From Ascaris suum (taxonomy: Eukaryota > Nematoda > Chromadorea > Rhabditida > Ascarididae), in contig CM024177.1 in NCBI GenBank assembly GCA_013433145.1, positions 10,930,610 to 10,994,609 of the forward strand: a stretch of DNA of 64,000 nucleotides, read 5' to 3'. Below are positions 1 to 22,861 of the stretch, one piece after another; the stretch's first letter is position 1; the number at the start of each line of letters is the position of its first letter. Under the pieces are notes generated by a model, which saw only the letters and a program-made list of their open reading frames with translations, was not told the DNA's origin and did not search any database. Position numbers and translations under genes: made by a program.

Positions 1-1899
1 TGACGGTCAGACTTCATTTTATCATCTCTCGTAACTAACATCTTTGGCCGCAGTTAGTAAAAGCATAGTTTGGCACAGTTGGAGCTGCACAATTAATCAA
101 AAACAGCAGACAAATTTAAAAGCACCTTAAAACAGCAAAAGGGGGCTCATGTTTTGGTCAGAAAAGCAGTTTCCTTCACAGCACGTTATAGCGGCCCGCT
201 TTATGCAGAGGATGCTGCAGTTTTCGTTAAAGGCGTTCTTGTTACTTCTGATCAGTCGAGGCCAGTCAATGATGCTCAGCTCATATCTTGCTTTGTCAAA
301 CGAACAGTGGTGATTACCAGTCGAGATTTCTTCCGGATCGATAGCCAACTGTGGCACGGTTCGGTTGAAAATCAATCGCATTTGAAAAAAGGCCGTCGCT
401 GCGTCGCCCTGATCAACCAAACCTCGTATGCAACAGAATTATTTTCATAGATTTCGTTCGATTGTGGCCGCAGTTATTTTGGACAGAATAAAATTTTGGT
501 TGCAAGCAAAAAAGAGAAAAGAGAAGACCGAATTTCAGTCGGTAGAGTTTGGCAGTTGGTTAGTTTTTCGACCGGACCTTGGTCATTGATCACCATCAGT
601 AATAAGAAACCACCAAAGAACGGAGTTCCCTTTTATCCCGTACGTGTGCAATTGAGATGGGAATTCTAGGGATCGGAAGTGACCAAGCGAGCCAATAGAT
701 CTTACTGATCGCATTCTGCATACCCGTCACGTTGAATTCTTCCAGTCTCACGAGGGATTTTAGTGATCAAGAAGTTTCCGACAATACAATACATCAATAC
801 ATATGAACACAGTGCAGTGTACCAATTCAAGATAACGGACTCGGGATCACATAAACGTTCAGATCCCGAGTCCGTTGTCTTGAAAGCCGATACTCCCCCT
901 CGATCTCGCATCCTTAGGTCTACCCTCAAGTTTAACACTTTAATCATGTACTATATCAAGTCCAACTCCCACAGGAGGAACAAATAGTATGAGCATGCAG
1001 CATAACAAGCCAAGGCTGTTGAGGCAATGGAAAGGTTGGAATTCATGCGAACACGGCAGGCTAATCGCTTTGGACATGCCGGTAGCGAAGCCAGCTGGTT
1101 GCAGCCTTGTGTATTCAACGCAGTTGCTCATTTTTCAGCATGTTAAAATGTCGCTGCTAGGAAATGCATCAGAGCATAAATATGGAAGTGACGTTTTTGG
1201 AGAATACATTTGCAGGGGCATTAAAGGATAGGGATCAAAATCTTCGCTTGATAATTGATGATGAGAATAAACGTCAGCTGTTCAAATAACTTTCTGGGAT
1301 GCAGGCAATTGTGAAACACTCGATTATGCACTAATAATCGGAAAGCCTCTTCCAGTTTACGGGGCTTCTTGCGAAGCACAGAAAGAGAATCCGATTATCG
1401 CTTGGGGAGGGTTGTTGAAGCTTAATGCTAAGAATCCGATGTTGCTTTGCTCTCTGATAATGAGCGCTGCTCCAAAATCGGAAACCAAGAGAGGATAAAG
1501 TATCGGAGTGGCTTGGAAATAACTGCAAGGTTCTGGCACCGTTTGTCATTCTCCCGGCGCCGTTTGGCGTTATATCTGTTTTATCCTGCTTTGCATTGCA
1601 CAAATAGTTGTTATTGAGCTAGGAAAATTTAGGAGGAAATGAACGTAGAGGCATTAATATAGGAGGATCTGAGGGACATCGTGCTAAAGTGCCTGGTTAA
1701 CAATAGCGTAAATACGGAAGCCGTTAAATGTTGCCGGTAGAAGGCGATCTCACATCTAACATTTGCCTGCTCTAACATTGCCTGATTTCTGCACAGGTAG
1801 TCCTACAACATGTACCAGTCCATTTTTGGTTTTCAAAAGGGATGGTGATTGTGTGATCTTTTCATTCCTTTCGATTTCATTTGAGTGGGCATTCTTAAG
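1..1899. other. Upstream intron of the carboxylase gene, no exon recognised
   Basis: No carboxylase-like residues are visible on either strand before position 1900, so this is probably intron sequence between exons outside the window and the first visible exon. It holds an inverted repeat at 827-883 and overlapping open frames of about 97 residues on both strands at 127-450 that match no family I know. Confidence 0.5.
827..883. repeat. Near-perfect 22-base inverted repeat (hairpin)
   Basis: The left arm at 827-848 and right arm at 862-883 are reverse complements at 21 of 22 positions, with a 13-base spacer. The arm core is ACGGACTCGGGATC. It sits in the presumed upstream intron of the carboxylase gene. 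It could be a tiny foldback element or a remnant of a miniature transposon; no flanking target duplication was identified. Confidence 0.85.
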
Positions 1900-7984
<6,085 letters not shown>

Positions 7985-8322
7985 GGACGTTGATGCAGTC
8001 CTAGCTGTCTGCTGTTTTCGCTTTCTTTCATGTAGTAATTTAATTTGAACAGATGCCAGCTCCCGCTTCTCCATTGATTACTTTCTTGTTTCCCCACTTT
8101 CGTTATTTCCTGCCTGCCAGCAGCATCCTCACATCAAAAATGTGATAAGAGAGAACACACTCAGCCCGTAATATGATGAACCCGTTTCGCTCCTATGTTT
8201 TTGCTCTTCACTCTTCTGGCCAAATCATTTGTTTATCCCTCTGATCTTCTGAGTTGTGCTCAGTACAAAGTTGGTTGTTGTATTGTTTTCGTAAACATGC
8301 TATTACCATGAAAAGTTCGACT

Positions 8323-8328
8323 AATAAA
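8323..8328 (+). terminator. Candidate polyadenylation signal of the carboxylase gene
   Basis: AATAAA, 339 bases after the carboxylase stop codon, is the clearest plus-strand polyadenylation hexamer downstream of the gene. Its use is inferred from position only. Confidence 0.45.
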
Positions 8329-8399
8329 AGCGTGTTAGGACAAAACGATACCAAAAAGCCTCTGTTCAGCTCCGATCTTCTCTTCGCTCCCACAAGACA

Positions 8400-11300
8400 A
8401 GCTATATGCGCTGTGTCCTAACGAAAATTGCATTGAAAGTTCCACATGAATTTCACCTCTCGTGTGGTTGGTCGTACTTGTAAGTTAAGCAAATACTGGA
8501 CTCACTCACATACGTTTTTCAGTTAATCCACGTAGGCGGCGACACGAGCACATTTTGTCCTATGTGCGCTGTAGCGCTATAGCGGCTCAACTTTCTATAT
8601 TTATTATAAGGGTAAATTTTGAGTGTGGAATTTTAAATACAACACTAATACTTACGTTTGCGGTGATGCGTACAGAAAGAAGGCTAGTTAAACCAATTTT
8701 TAGTTCCTAGTTCAATAGGCACCCCTGCAAATGAACACGCATGATCTATCAATTCGTACTTTCCAACGACAACCCTCAGCTAATAGAAATTTAGCTACAC
8801 CGAACTATGATAGCCGTTCAGTCAGTGATGAACTCGGGGGATATGATGACTTCATGTAACAAAAAATAGAAGTCATGACAAAGACCGAACTTTATTGTGT
8901 TGATCTGAAATGATCGGATTTGAAGAAAAGTTATGATCAATTCGGAAAATGTTGCGTGAATTTGGTAGTTTTTGCGCATGAGCAGAAACCATTGTCCGAA
9001 TTGTTCGAATACAACAGAGAGATAAATTTAATAGATAAGATCTTTGGCGAGCTGAATAAATTTAATGAAGTGGCAAAGCGAGAAGCAGCTTTTGGCACCA
9101 ATAAAGGGAGAAATCCTATAGATGAAAGACCTCATGTCATTGGTGAGAAATTCTATTCTATACAACGCGATAACTTTCGTTAAATCTGAAGATAGGAAAA
9201 GGAAGTGCAACGGGGCACGACGGACAGCTGGCAGTGAGGTGGTTTTATGGTTAATGAGTAGCAAATCGTTTCTTCCACTGCTGGTTTTAATAAATCATTT
9301 CTTTGGGAAGTTTTGATGGTCGTTATTTGGAGTCCAATGAACGCGCCACTGTGATTACCAAATCGGCTAAAATACTAGCCAGAATAAAGCTGGCTTTATG
9401 AATAGAGTGCCTAACGCTGTAATAAGAATCCGAAGCACAAACACCATCAGTGCTTCCATTATAATTAGCACCACGTTATGCTCAAGCACCTACGATATTA
9501 ACGTCTGTAATACAATCTGAATGGAAACGAAGACAAACGTGATTGCGTCTGAGCGTGAGGTTCGCTTCATGAAGGAATTTGACGCGTTCGCTGTTCGATA
9601 TCGTATCCGTTCGGAGCATTTTGATGGCAACTGGAACACGACCTCTAAGCACTTCCAAACTTGACGTCCCGCGCTACACTTCGGCAAATGCCCCTTCGCC
9701 CAATTTCTCTTTAGATCCACCGTAAAATATAGGGTTTATAATATTCAAGAATTAAGTTGATCAAATGATGTTGTACCACACTGCGACGAGGCAATAATGT
9801 AGTAGATAATAATCGACTAGCACAACAACATTTCTCGCCTTTATGCACCACTGTAAGGAAGAATGCTTCTTTAAACAGCAAGAAATGCATTAAATGCATC
9901 AAGAAACCTTTCGACCAGTTCTACAGAAAAGTCACAGTAGCCGCACTTTCTCCTTGAAAAAGCAAAAAAAAAGTCGTAAGTGGCAACTGAGTGCTAATAG
10001 GACCTCTAGTTTATGCTACTAAACGTTAGTTTTTATGTCGCTTTGTGTCTGATATGCGGAATGATTTCGAACCCCTTTCTGCTGGTGTAGTTGAACACTA
10101 CTTTGTATACACATTGAGCTCTGTGGTGAACACTGCGCTACCGGCACACATCATGGCAGTAGTCAACGTGTTGGTGCTCGATCACGTCTAAGATTGTGCG
10201 TTGCGACATTGCCAGATATCGGAAAACACACGACTATCATATTCGCGACTTGAAAGAGCCCATTTCTCTTTTCCCTCCATTTCGCTTCCCTCATTTATTG
10301 CTTGTTTGGTCGTTTACTTGCTTAATAAATTAATTTTCGACCGATCGAACTGCTTTTGTCGCGTCGACAAGCAAATTTGCCTGTTAAATAAGGTCATGCC
10401 CAGCGATAGCTGATCTAGCTGACAAATAAGCAAGGAAACCGGCACATTTTACAAGGTAAAATCCATTGACTGTTCACTTAGCTATCGATCATTTCTCATG
10501 GGTCATTATCACAATCTTAACATTATTCGTTAAAAAACCCCCAACTCTTTGCAAAGACCAGCCTGCGCGAAATATTCCCTTAGATCTGGCAGTGTCAAAC
10601 TATGCAAGTCGCTGACACCACTCTTAGCTTAAATCTCATCGCAACCACGAAAAATTTATTTTAATACTAACATCAAAGCAAGATTCATGTCGCTTTCCTT
10701 CTTAGCCCACACAGATCGACCAAAAAACAAGTGCAAAAAAGTACAATAACGGTAAACCCATTCAGTGCCATTCACTTTCCAGTGGTACTGCAGATCGGCG
10801 TCGCCGAATGGCATTTTTTCGACGCCGATACTACTCAGAGCAATTGTTTCACACAAGCTCGTTTGAATCCCATAACTTTTAAAATCAAGTCAGCACACTC
10901 ATTTGTCGGATCGTCCCTTCATTCAAAATGCGGACATTGAAGGTGGGCTTCTTCCACTTAATGAATTGAAAGTACCATAGTGCTACGCGTATACATTGCT
11001 GCGATTCCGCAAACCGATTACATCGCAACATATGGGCACAGCTACTCACTTACTCATTGATTGAATGCGTGAGTATCTAACGCAGCACCGATCTCAATAA
11101 AGTGCTCACGAAGGACAAATACGATGTAATGTGGTGATCTGACCGCACGCTAGTCGACGACAGCTCATATCAGTATATTTATTCACCACCGGGTCGCATA
11201 CAACTTAAAACAAACAGAACTAACGAATAACGAATACTTTCGAAATTGTGCGCAAAATACCGAATACTGATACATGACAATGCAAAACACTAAACACTAT

Positions 11301-12100
11301 ATACATACAACAAATCATAGCTCCATCTGGTATGTAAATAAACCAAGAATCAATGAGCATGGATAGCAGGGAATAGGTGGTATATTTTAGCGCTAACACA
11401 AATGCACAGGAAATAAGTAGGGCAAAAAACAAACGCAGTATAAAAAGGGTGAGCATACAACAAATCACCCAATACACAGTAGTGAAAACAACAATAGAAC
11501 GCTAAAACAACAACAAAAAGGATAAAAAGGGAGCAGAAGATATGTGTTTACGTATTCACCACAACTATGAGCAATGAATTACTAAATCCAGGTTAAAATA
11601 TTGCACTACTATAGAGATATGTTCTCTCTAAACCAAAAAGCATCATCCATCTGATTTGAATTGTCTTAATAAAGCCACACGAATAGCCATTGGCAATGAA
11701 CTCCAAGGAGAAACGTTTTTCCCCTTTGAGATGAATGAATCCCACATGTTTTTGGATGTTGAAGTTTTCACTGTAACTTATCCAAACCTCTCATCTTTCC
11801 ATTTCGTTGCAAATGGCGTAAAAAACGTCATTGCGAAAACTTCGAATAACCCACTGGGCACCAAGTTAACTTTGCTCATCAAATATGATGCCGTTTCGAG
11901 TAATACACGTGCCAATATGTTTGAAGGCTGTAGAACAGCCCATATAGATCGCTATCCGCTCTTTAAATGCTATCAGAGAACGAGTGAAAAGAAGGCCATG
12001 AGAACTTTTTAAACCACAAATCACAATAATTTCCTCCTAGGCAGCTAGCTTCGAAACACAGAAAGCAAAAAACAAAGTGACTTGAAAACCAAAAAAACTG
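8400..12100. other. Convergent intergenic region between carboxylase and PIM kinase genes
   Basis: No gene with splice-consistent exons is seen apart from the kinase fragment at 9498-9716. Short open frames occur on the plus strand at 8920-9183 (hydrophilic, 87 residues) and 11656-12012 (118 residues), and on the minus strand at 10656-10856. None shows a known motif. The part nearest 12276 is expected to include the kinase 3' untranslated region. Sequence from 11160 to 11560 is A-rich and of low complexity. Confidence 0.5.
9498..9716 (-). pseudogene. Protein kinase N-lobe fragment broken by an in-frame stop
   Basis: Reading from 9716 down to 9498, one frame gives EKLGEGAFAEV, then a TAG stop, then RGTSSLEVLRG, VPVAIKMLR and NSERVKFLHEANL. 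This is the start of a protein kinase domain: glycine-rich loop, VAIK lysine strand and helix C. The helix-C wording resembles nematode Fer/Fes-like tyrosine kinases. The stop falls exactly where kinases have the Tyr or Phe of the glycine loop, so a single base change explains it. No HRD or DFG exon follows on the minus strand below 9490. It is best read as a dead fragment. Its relation to the neighbouring PIM kinase is only that both are kinases; the sequences differ. Confidence 0.65.
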
Positions 12101-12108
12101 CACTACTT

Positions 12109-12128
12109 CTTATACCTGGAGGTATAAG
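12109..12128. repeat. Short hairpin downstream of the kinase stop
   Basis: Nine-base arms CTTATACCT and AGGTATAAG are separated by GG. It lies about 150 bases past the kinase stop codon, in the likely 3' untranslated region. A role in RNA structure is possible but not shown. Confidence 0.6.
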
Positions 12129-12275
12129 CACTGGTTTGTTACTGAACGAAACAAAGATATTTAGTGGTTGAACATCGGAATCATATGACTATCAAATCAT
12201 TGAGAATTCAAACCAAACACAAACAATACGTAAACAGAGCCGAACAACTGAGAACGGTCATCATAGTGGGGACTG

Positions 12276-17111
<4,836 letters not shown>

Positions 17112-17140
17112 TGTCGTCCTTGGATACAATCCTGTAAAAT
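17112..17140 (-). promoter_or_regulatory. Candidate trans-splice acceptor and short leader of the PIM kinase
   Basis: ATTTTACAG ends at 17132 on the minus strand, leaving a 20-base leader before the chosen ATG. In nematodes such an acceptor just upstream of the first exon usually receives a spliced leader. It could instead be an ordinary acceptor joined to a further upstream 5' exon. Confidence 0.45.
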
Positions 17141-19524
17141 TCGTTCAATTATACCCTTATGTAAGGAGCTTAGATATATACAGCACACACTACATTCGAA
17201 ATCGTGTTACAATCATTGCAACGTGTACGATCTTCGCAATTTTTTCGCTGGAATTTCCTTCCTAAGAGGTTAAATATGAGGACACAGCATAGACATGAGC
17301 AACTGCTACGGTCGATAAACGGTTTTTAGTGTGCTATCAGTGACATCAAAAAAGCAAAAGTATACTCGAAGGTTAGAATGTATTTGACGCGATATGCCAT
17401 TTTTTGATTCCGCTCATTGGTTGCATGAAATGCCAGTAAATTATAAATTTGTACAATAATGTATGGAACAAATCCTTTAAATGGCCCAACAGCTCACGCA
17501 AATATTCGATCAAAAATCCCCATTTTAGCTACCCGAACGGTATGAAATGAAAATTTCATCGATCCGAAACCATGTAAATTTGTTAGTGAAATTGACGGAC
17601 AACTCGAATGCTTAAATACGTGTGGCAATCCTATGGTACACATTTCATCAAATTTCATTGCTTCTCCATCAGCAATTCTCAAGCCGAAATTACTCAACAG
17701 GAGACAGACAAACATTTACGCACATGCGGGAAAGGCGGCATAGCGCGTTGTGCAAATACAAGCTCGCAAATGCATACATAAATGGGCCCAACATACAATC
17801 TGCATCGACAACCCAAGCAATCCTCAGTCCGAGCAATGCATTGAATCCAGATTATCGCTAGCTTTAAACAACACACGATGACCACAAACATTTCACAGCA
17901 AACCAACCGCACGCCCCAAATACAACGACCACAATTAAGGCAGTAGACTTGGATCGGTGAAAGCACCGACGCAACGATCAATGCACGAGGTCATGACTTA
18001 ACGGCAGAACAAAGACTGTTTTGTACACACGTGCTGAATTTAAGCGATCAGTGAGGCGTGCGGTCGAGTTTAAACGATACTGTGAAGGGAGCGTGAGCTG
18101 TCGTAAAAGTTGGAAAGTGAGGGAAGAGGCTTGTTGGGTTTGCTATTCAAAAAAAGTATGGGGAGGGGAGAGGACGAACCCATATCTTCATAGAAAAAGA
18201 AATTACAATCGAAAAGGCTCATAAGGAGGCGAAATAAAGGGGAAGAGGAGTGGGGAGGGGAGAGGAGGTGTTCTACTAAACGGAAGCTTACTATCAGGGT
18301 TGGAGGGTGATTAAATGCTTACTCGCCTAAACTGTAACTTTGCCAAAGTTTTGCTCTCTTTACTGTTCACGCTCACATATGCCCCCCCCTTGATGTTGGC
18401 TTAGGGCCTTAGGCCTGGGCCTAGGCTTAGGCTTTGTGTTTGGCTTTAGGCTTAGGCCGTTAGGTTTATGCTTAGTGGGCCGAATCACTGGATTAAGGTA
18501 GGGGTTTCTAGATGCACTAACAAACGGTGTAGAAGTGCTCTCAAGAGAGAGTCTCCTTCTGATGGCAGCCCTTAAGAACAGCACCGATGACCGCACGAGA
18601 TACTGTTGAATTGATGTTCAAGAGCTCATAAGAGTCTCCTTTAACAGTATGTTACAGGTTGTACCACGGCTGCATAGAGAGAGCACCTCTCTGACTTCTC
18701 TGAACGAACGTGTTATGCTTTGTTTATTTGAATGACTATGTGTTCAAAAGCCTAGATTTGCAGGGCAAGAACATAATTCAGTAGAAAGATCCGAAGAATT
18801 CAAAAAATAAAAAACTTAGAAATTCTGAAATTCGAGCAATGTCATCTATTTCAAACATCTCATCAGCAATGATGAAAACATGGAATAAATATGGCAACAC
18901 ATGGAATAACTTGGAATAACTTCTATAGCATTTCTTGTACTTTCGCTGAGAATTTATCACTGGTTGTTCAATTTTACAAAGCGGAACAATAATTCGAAGT
19001 TATCAGAAAAAAGGTAAATATTGATTTTTCATCTCAGTTGCGTCCTTGTGCGTTTTTCATTTGTTTCATGCTTCAACGAACGAAAATAGCTTCGAAGAAT
19101 TTCCTCCACTGATTCCAGTACAACATTAATTACCCCTCCACCGTTTTATCGTCGTCCCTCATTCTTCAAAAACTGACTGTGAAGAAGGAACCTTGTCCAA
19201 ATATTGCAGAGAAATCCTCCTTCCTGTCATCCTAAGGTTCAGAAACATGGCGTGTTTTCAGCGTCAAGCCATTATCAAACCATTACCGCAACAAAAATGA
19301 TTTCAGAAGCTATCGAAGGTGACAAAATGCATATCGAACGTTCAATGTAGGCACAACATAAATGCGACTTATCTGGCGGGTGGGACTCGAATGTGCCGGC
19401 GGCAAAAAGTGTAGTTGCTTTGGAGTTGCAGCGGCCGCTCGCTAAGACCATATATTATTCTCATCACCATGCTGCTGATCTTTCGCTGCCTTATTCACAT
19501 ATAATTTCATAAGTGATTCAAGTT
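17141..19524. other. Intergenic region upstream of the PIM kinase
   Basis: The likely promoter of the kinase is here, but no TATA box or clear element stands out. It contains purine-rich G/A stretches (about 18150-18270) and the telomere-like block at 18398-18475. No splice-supported exon was found. Confidence 0.45.
18398..18475. repeat. Degenerate interstitial telomere-like (TTAGGC) block
   Basis: About 78 bases are built from variants of TTAGGC, the nematode telomere hexamer, read on the plus strand: several copies of CTTAGG or TTAGGC plus variants such as CCTGGGCC, TTTGGC and GTTAGG. The translated minus strand gives a KPKPRPRPK pattern, as expected from GCCTAA repeats. It is imperfect and flanked by unique sequence, so it is an interstitial remnant rather than a chromosome end. 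Confidence 0.7.
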
Positions 19525-19731
19525 TTAGAATAATTCTTCTCGCCTCGCCGAGCTCTCTTGAAATTCTGCCAAAGATGAAGTGGGCTTCATCTCTCGGAGG
19601 GCATTGTCGATATTTACGGGACCTTTCAACCTTTCAGCAACAGGTTCTTGCATCGATGAGACGAATGGGAGAAAGTAGTGGGGATGACCCGGCGGATAGG
19701 GCATGAGCAAGGGAAAGAGGGAAGTAAGCAT
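19525..19731 (-). CDS. Orphan open frame of 68 residues, C-terminal exon or small protein
   Basis: From an ATG at 19731 (TTG-free start) to a TAA at 19525, the peptide reads like real protein: PYPPGHPHYFLPF, then SMQEPVAERLKGPVNID, then a charged end with SSARREELF. An in-frame TGA lies just before the ATG. No strong acceptor is close, though a weak AAAG occurs a few bases upstream. It could be a terminal exon of a minus-strand gene or a short protein. No family recognised. Confidence 0.35.
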   Translation of the reverse strand: MLTSLFPLLMPYPPGHPHYFLPFVSSMQEPVAERLKGPVNIDNALREMKPTSSLAEFQESSARREELF

Positions 19732-22700
19732 TGACTTTCAGGTCAACAACACAGGATGCACGAAAAATATCGAACTACGAATATCATCACTACAGTGCTT
19801 GGAATATGCAAATTCCCGTGACGATAATCCGCTAGCAAAAAAAGCTATGCAAAGTTTTCGAACTTTGAGAAGGTTAACACTGTTTCTATGCGGGAATATA
19901 TCACATCGTTTTAACAGTATTCAAGGGTAATCACTTTATCATCATTGAACGAACTGATAATATACTGTTAGCAAATGGCACTCAATGACTTTTCATATGG
20001 TTGATTGCATATTCATATAAGCTAAACGATGCAGACACATGAGGCAGAATAGAGAGAACAACTGTTTGGAAAATTCGATATTCAAACCGTTAATGAGGCT
20101 TATTTTTGCGCTTTTTATTAGACTTTTTAATATATTTTGCTTCGGGTGAGGGAAAAAGGACACTGATTAAAAAGCAACTTGACAGAACTGCAACAGAGAT
20201 TTTCAGTGTGGGAACGAAGCCTGCTACTTGAAAAGTTCCATTCGTGCAGTATGATACTTAAGAAAGCAAGCATCCATCGTATTTGTTACAGGAAATGTGA
20301 GAAGCGGAAAATTTAACTGAACGCAATGAGCACACGTAATCCTATCCGCATATGTAAGCGGTGTTCCGTCCGCGCTATATACCCTTCTTCAGTTTTTGCG
20401 CCCCTCATCAACCAACTAGCTGCTCACATCCCTCAGATCGCGTTTCACTCGTAACATCCGTGGAAACTGCTCATATGTACGTGTTTGTCTTCCAACAAAT
20501 ATTATTAAAAATTGATTCCATTTCACTCCATTCAGCTAGAATTCTAAAAGGTTTCTAGCTACCCCCTTATGTGAAAATACCGTTTTCCATACCAAATAAT
20601 CAGCGTCATACAAGATCTTTCGTGCATATAGGGTATATACGCGGTAGTGTGAAAAAAATTTCATTAAAAAATCAGACAGATCAAACAACTAGATTGGATA
20701 ACAGAAAAGTCATTAAGTAATCACAAATCAGTATGATCGCCCTTCGACCTAGATAAATCCCTAAGGATGCCTATGGGAAGATGAAGTACTCCCAGACGTT
20801 CGTCAGGCTCCTTCTTCAGATGAGCTACCAATTAAAATGGATCAGCATAAACTGTAACCTCAAAGATGCCCCAGATGCTGGATGCACTTCCAGAGACTCG
20901 TGCTGCAGATCTCCAGAATGAGAGAGCTGTTCGCGCCAAGTGTCGTAGCAAATTCAAGAGCAGTCGTCCGATTCTATAAACAGAAACTGTGCAACCCTCT
21001 AAGGATTGGTAATCACTTACGGTTAGAATTTGTTCGGGACGTTTCTGTGCAGTATTTGCTGCTGATTTTAGAGATGGTAGCAGCAGCAGTAGGTTTCTAT
21101 ACAAAAGATCAGCGCAGTTTTAACCGTGAAGCGAATGACCCTCAAGGCCATCATTCGTGAGGGAAAGACAGGATGGACGATCACGTGAAGCTGCCCTTTG
21201 TGAAACGGAATCTGGTATTTAAGAAGTCGTGACTATGCTGGTACTGGACACTTTCTGATCGGGAATACTTTTTTGTGTGCTTTGTGAACATCCATTTTTT
21301 AGGATCGACATACATTTCATTATCGGCGAACAGATGGGCATTAAGAGGAGTTTTGAGATCCTTGCCCAATCATTCCAACATGTTTCTCACGAACGTTCAA
21401 TGAATCCACCATTCCATCAGTAGCTTTGTAATTTTCAGTCACATTCTCTCTGAAGATAAGATGACCGTCATTGCTTGTCTTTCCCCACCTGGATAACGCC
21501 AAGCTCAAGAATAGTACATCGCTCAACAACATGGCTCTCCAGCATACTTCGGAAGGACGCGAACTGTCCTAACCGAGAGCCCCCACAAGACGAAAGAAAA
21601 GATATTAATGCGATGACAAGAGGACTGTGTGGAATGGGGCAAGAGAAAAAGAAACTGCAGTGGCCATGCTGTTGTCAACAGATGAGAAGCTAGACACATG
21701 CGAAATATTGCTACCATAGTTTGGACCCATTCTATATATTATTGAGGACGATAGTTATTAATAACCAAGATGAGAATGTAGGATGCAACGGTCGTATCAT
21801 AGCTCTTCGTTCCCTTTAGAAACATCATAATGAATTTGTATGAGAAGGAGGATAGGAGCCGAAAGTGCGAGATGCTGGCAGTCAAATGCCGCTCTTGGCA
21901 CTGACATAGTGCATAAACGTCCTCGTCCAGATGTAAAAACACTGGGGTTCGACTCCCCGCTGTTGCTTGCAGCTTTCACTTCTATCTCTCTCATCATGCA
22001 TCTTCTTAAACCTGATGTGAACAACACCTGAAATACTGCTATGGTTTAACTACCGTATTTATTGCGAACAAATTAATTACTGAAGAAATAGCTTGGGGGA
22101 GGGAATACTGTAAATCGTATCTAGTGCTCAAAAGTTCTCGAGTGCACAAATTCCTTTGAGAATGGACATATCGAAGAAGCGAAGAAAAAATTTATCGAGA
22201 CGGTTGTGCCAATTGGTCAATTATGTACACGTTTACCATCGATCATCCATTTCACGGAAAAGGTTCCAGTTCCGCTCACTTCCTTACACGTCAGAACGAT
22301 GTAATCACCAACAACATCGTCGAGTTCTTGTGATTTACGGTCAAGAACTGGTGCAGCTGCCAATGTAATGAATGATTTTAGTGTTGTTCTTAAGCTGTGA
22401 TTTCAATTCCAAGGGGAATGAACGAATTATTTGAATCGATACTTAGTAGCTTTGTTTGGTTTTAATTACTTAGTTTCTTTTAATAGGATTCACTCTGAAT
22501 ACTCTGTCGATTTCGAAAGAGAAAAAGTCCGGACACTGGACAACTCTGGAAGCTCGATAGCACATTCTTTAGAAGAATCATTTAATTATTGCTTTTTTGT
22601 TGCAGATAAGCACTGAATATAACATCAAAATTATCGTAAGCATATGAATTAGAAAATTCTGATTATATCGTTAATAATTTCGATAAATTTAAGGACAAAA

Positions 22701-22860
22701 TTGTCTTTAAAACTTTGAAGTTCTCGTTTCATGCTCTGTAAAATGTAGTTGACAAATGCTAAGAGAAAAATTCAACAAATCGGTGAGCATAAAGAGGAAG
22801 TCACGTTTTTGCATGTCCCACTTTATTTCTTGCATCACAAATATAACAACCAGCAAATTG
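19732..22860. other. Region with no supported gene
   Basis: Open frames of 60-92 residues occur on both strands (for example minus 20832-21104, which contains a good donor GTAAGTG after ILT, and minus 21341-21532), but none has both splice borders and a recognisable motif. A GC-rich stretch at 20860-21090 is open in several frames and might hide an exon. Confidence 0.4.
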
Positions 22861-22861
22861 A

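Noticed and set aside
127..450. Overlapping frames of about 97 residues on both strands near the window start
   Set aside because: No recognised motif; mirrored open frames are expected by chance.
10656..10856. Minus-strand frame with PFGDADLQYHWKVNG, slightly like the extracellular domain of ligand-gated channels
   Set aside because: The Cys-loop and other channel motifs are absent and no splice borders support it.
21860..21970. tRNA-like B-box (GGTTCGACTCC inside GGGG...CCCC) at about 21943-21957
   Set aside because: No convincing A-box, anticodon arm or acceptor-stem pairing could be drawn upstream, so it is not called a tRNA.
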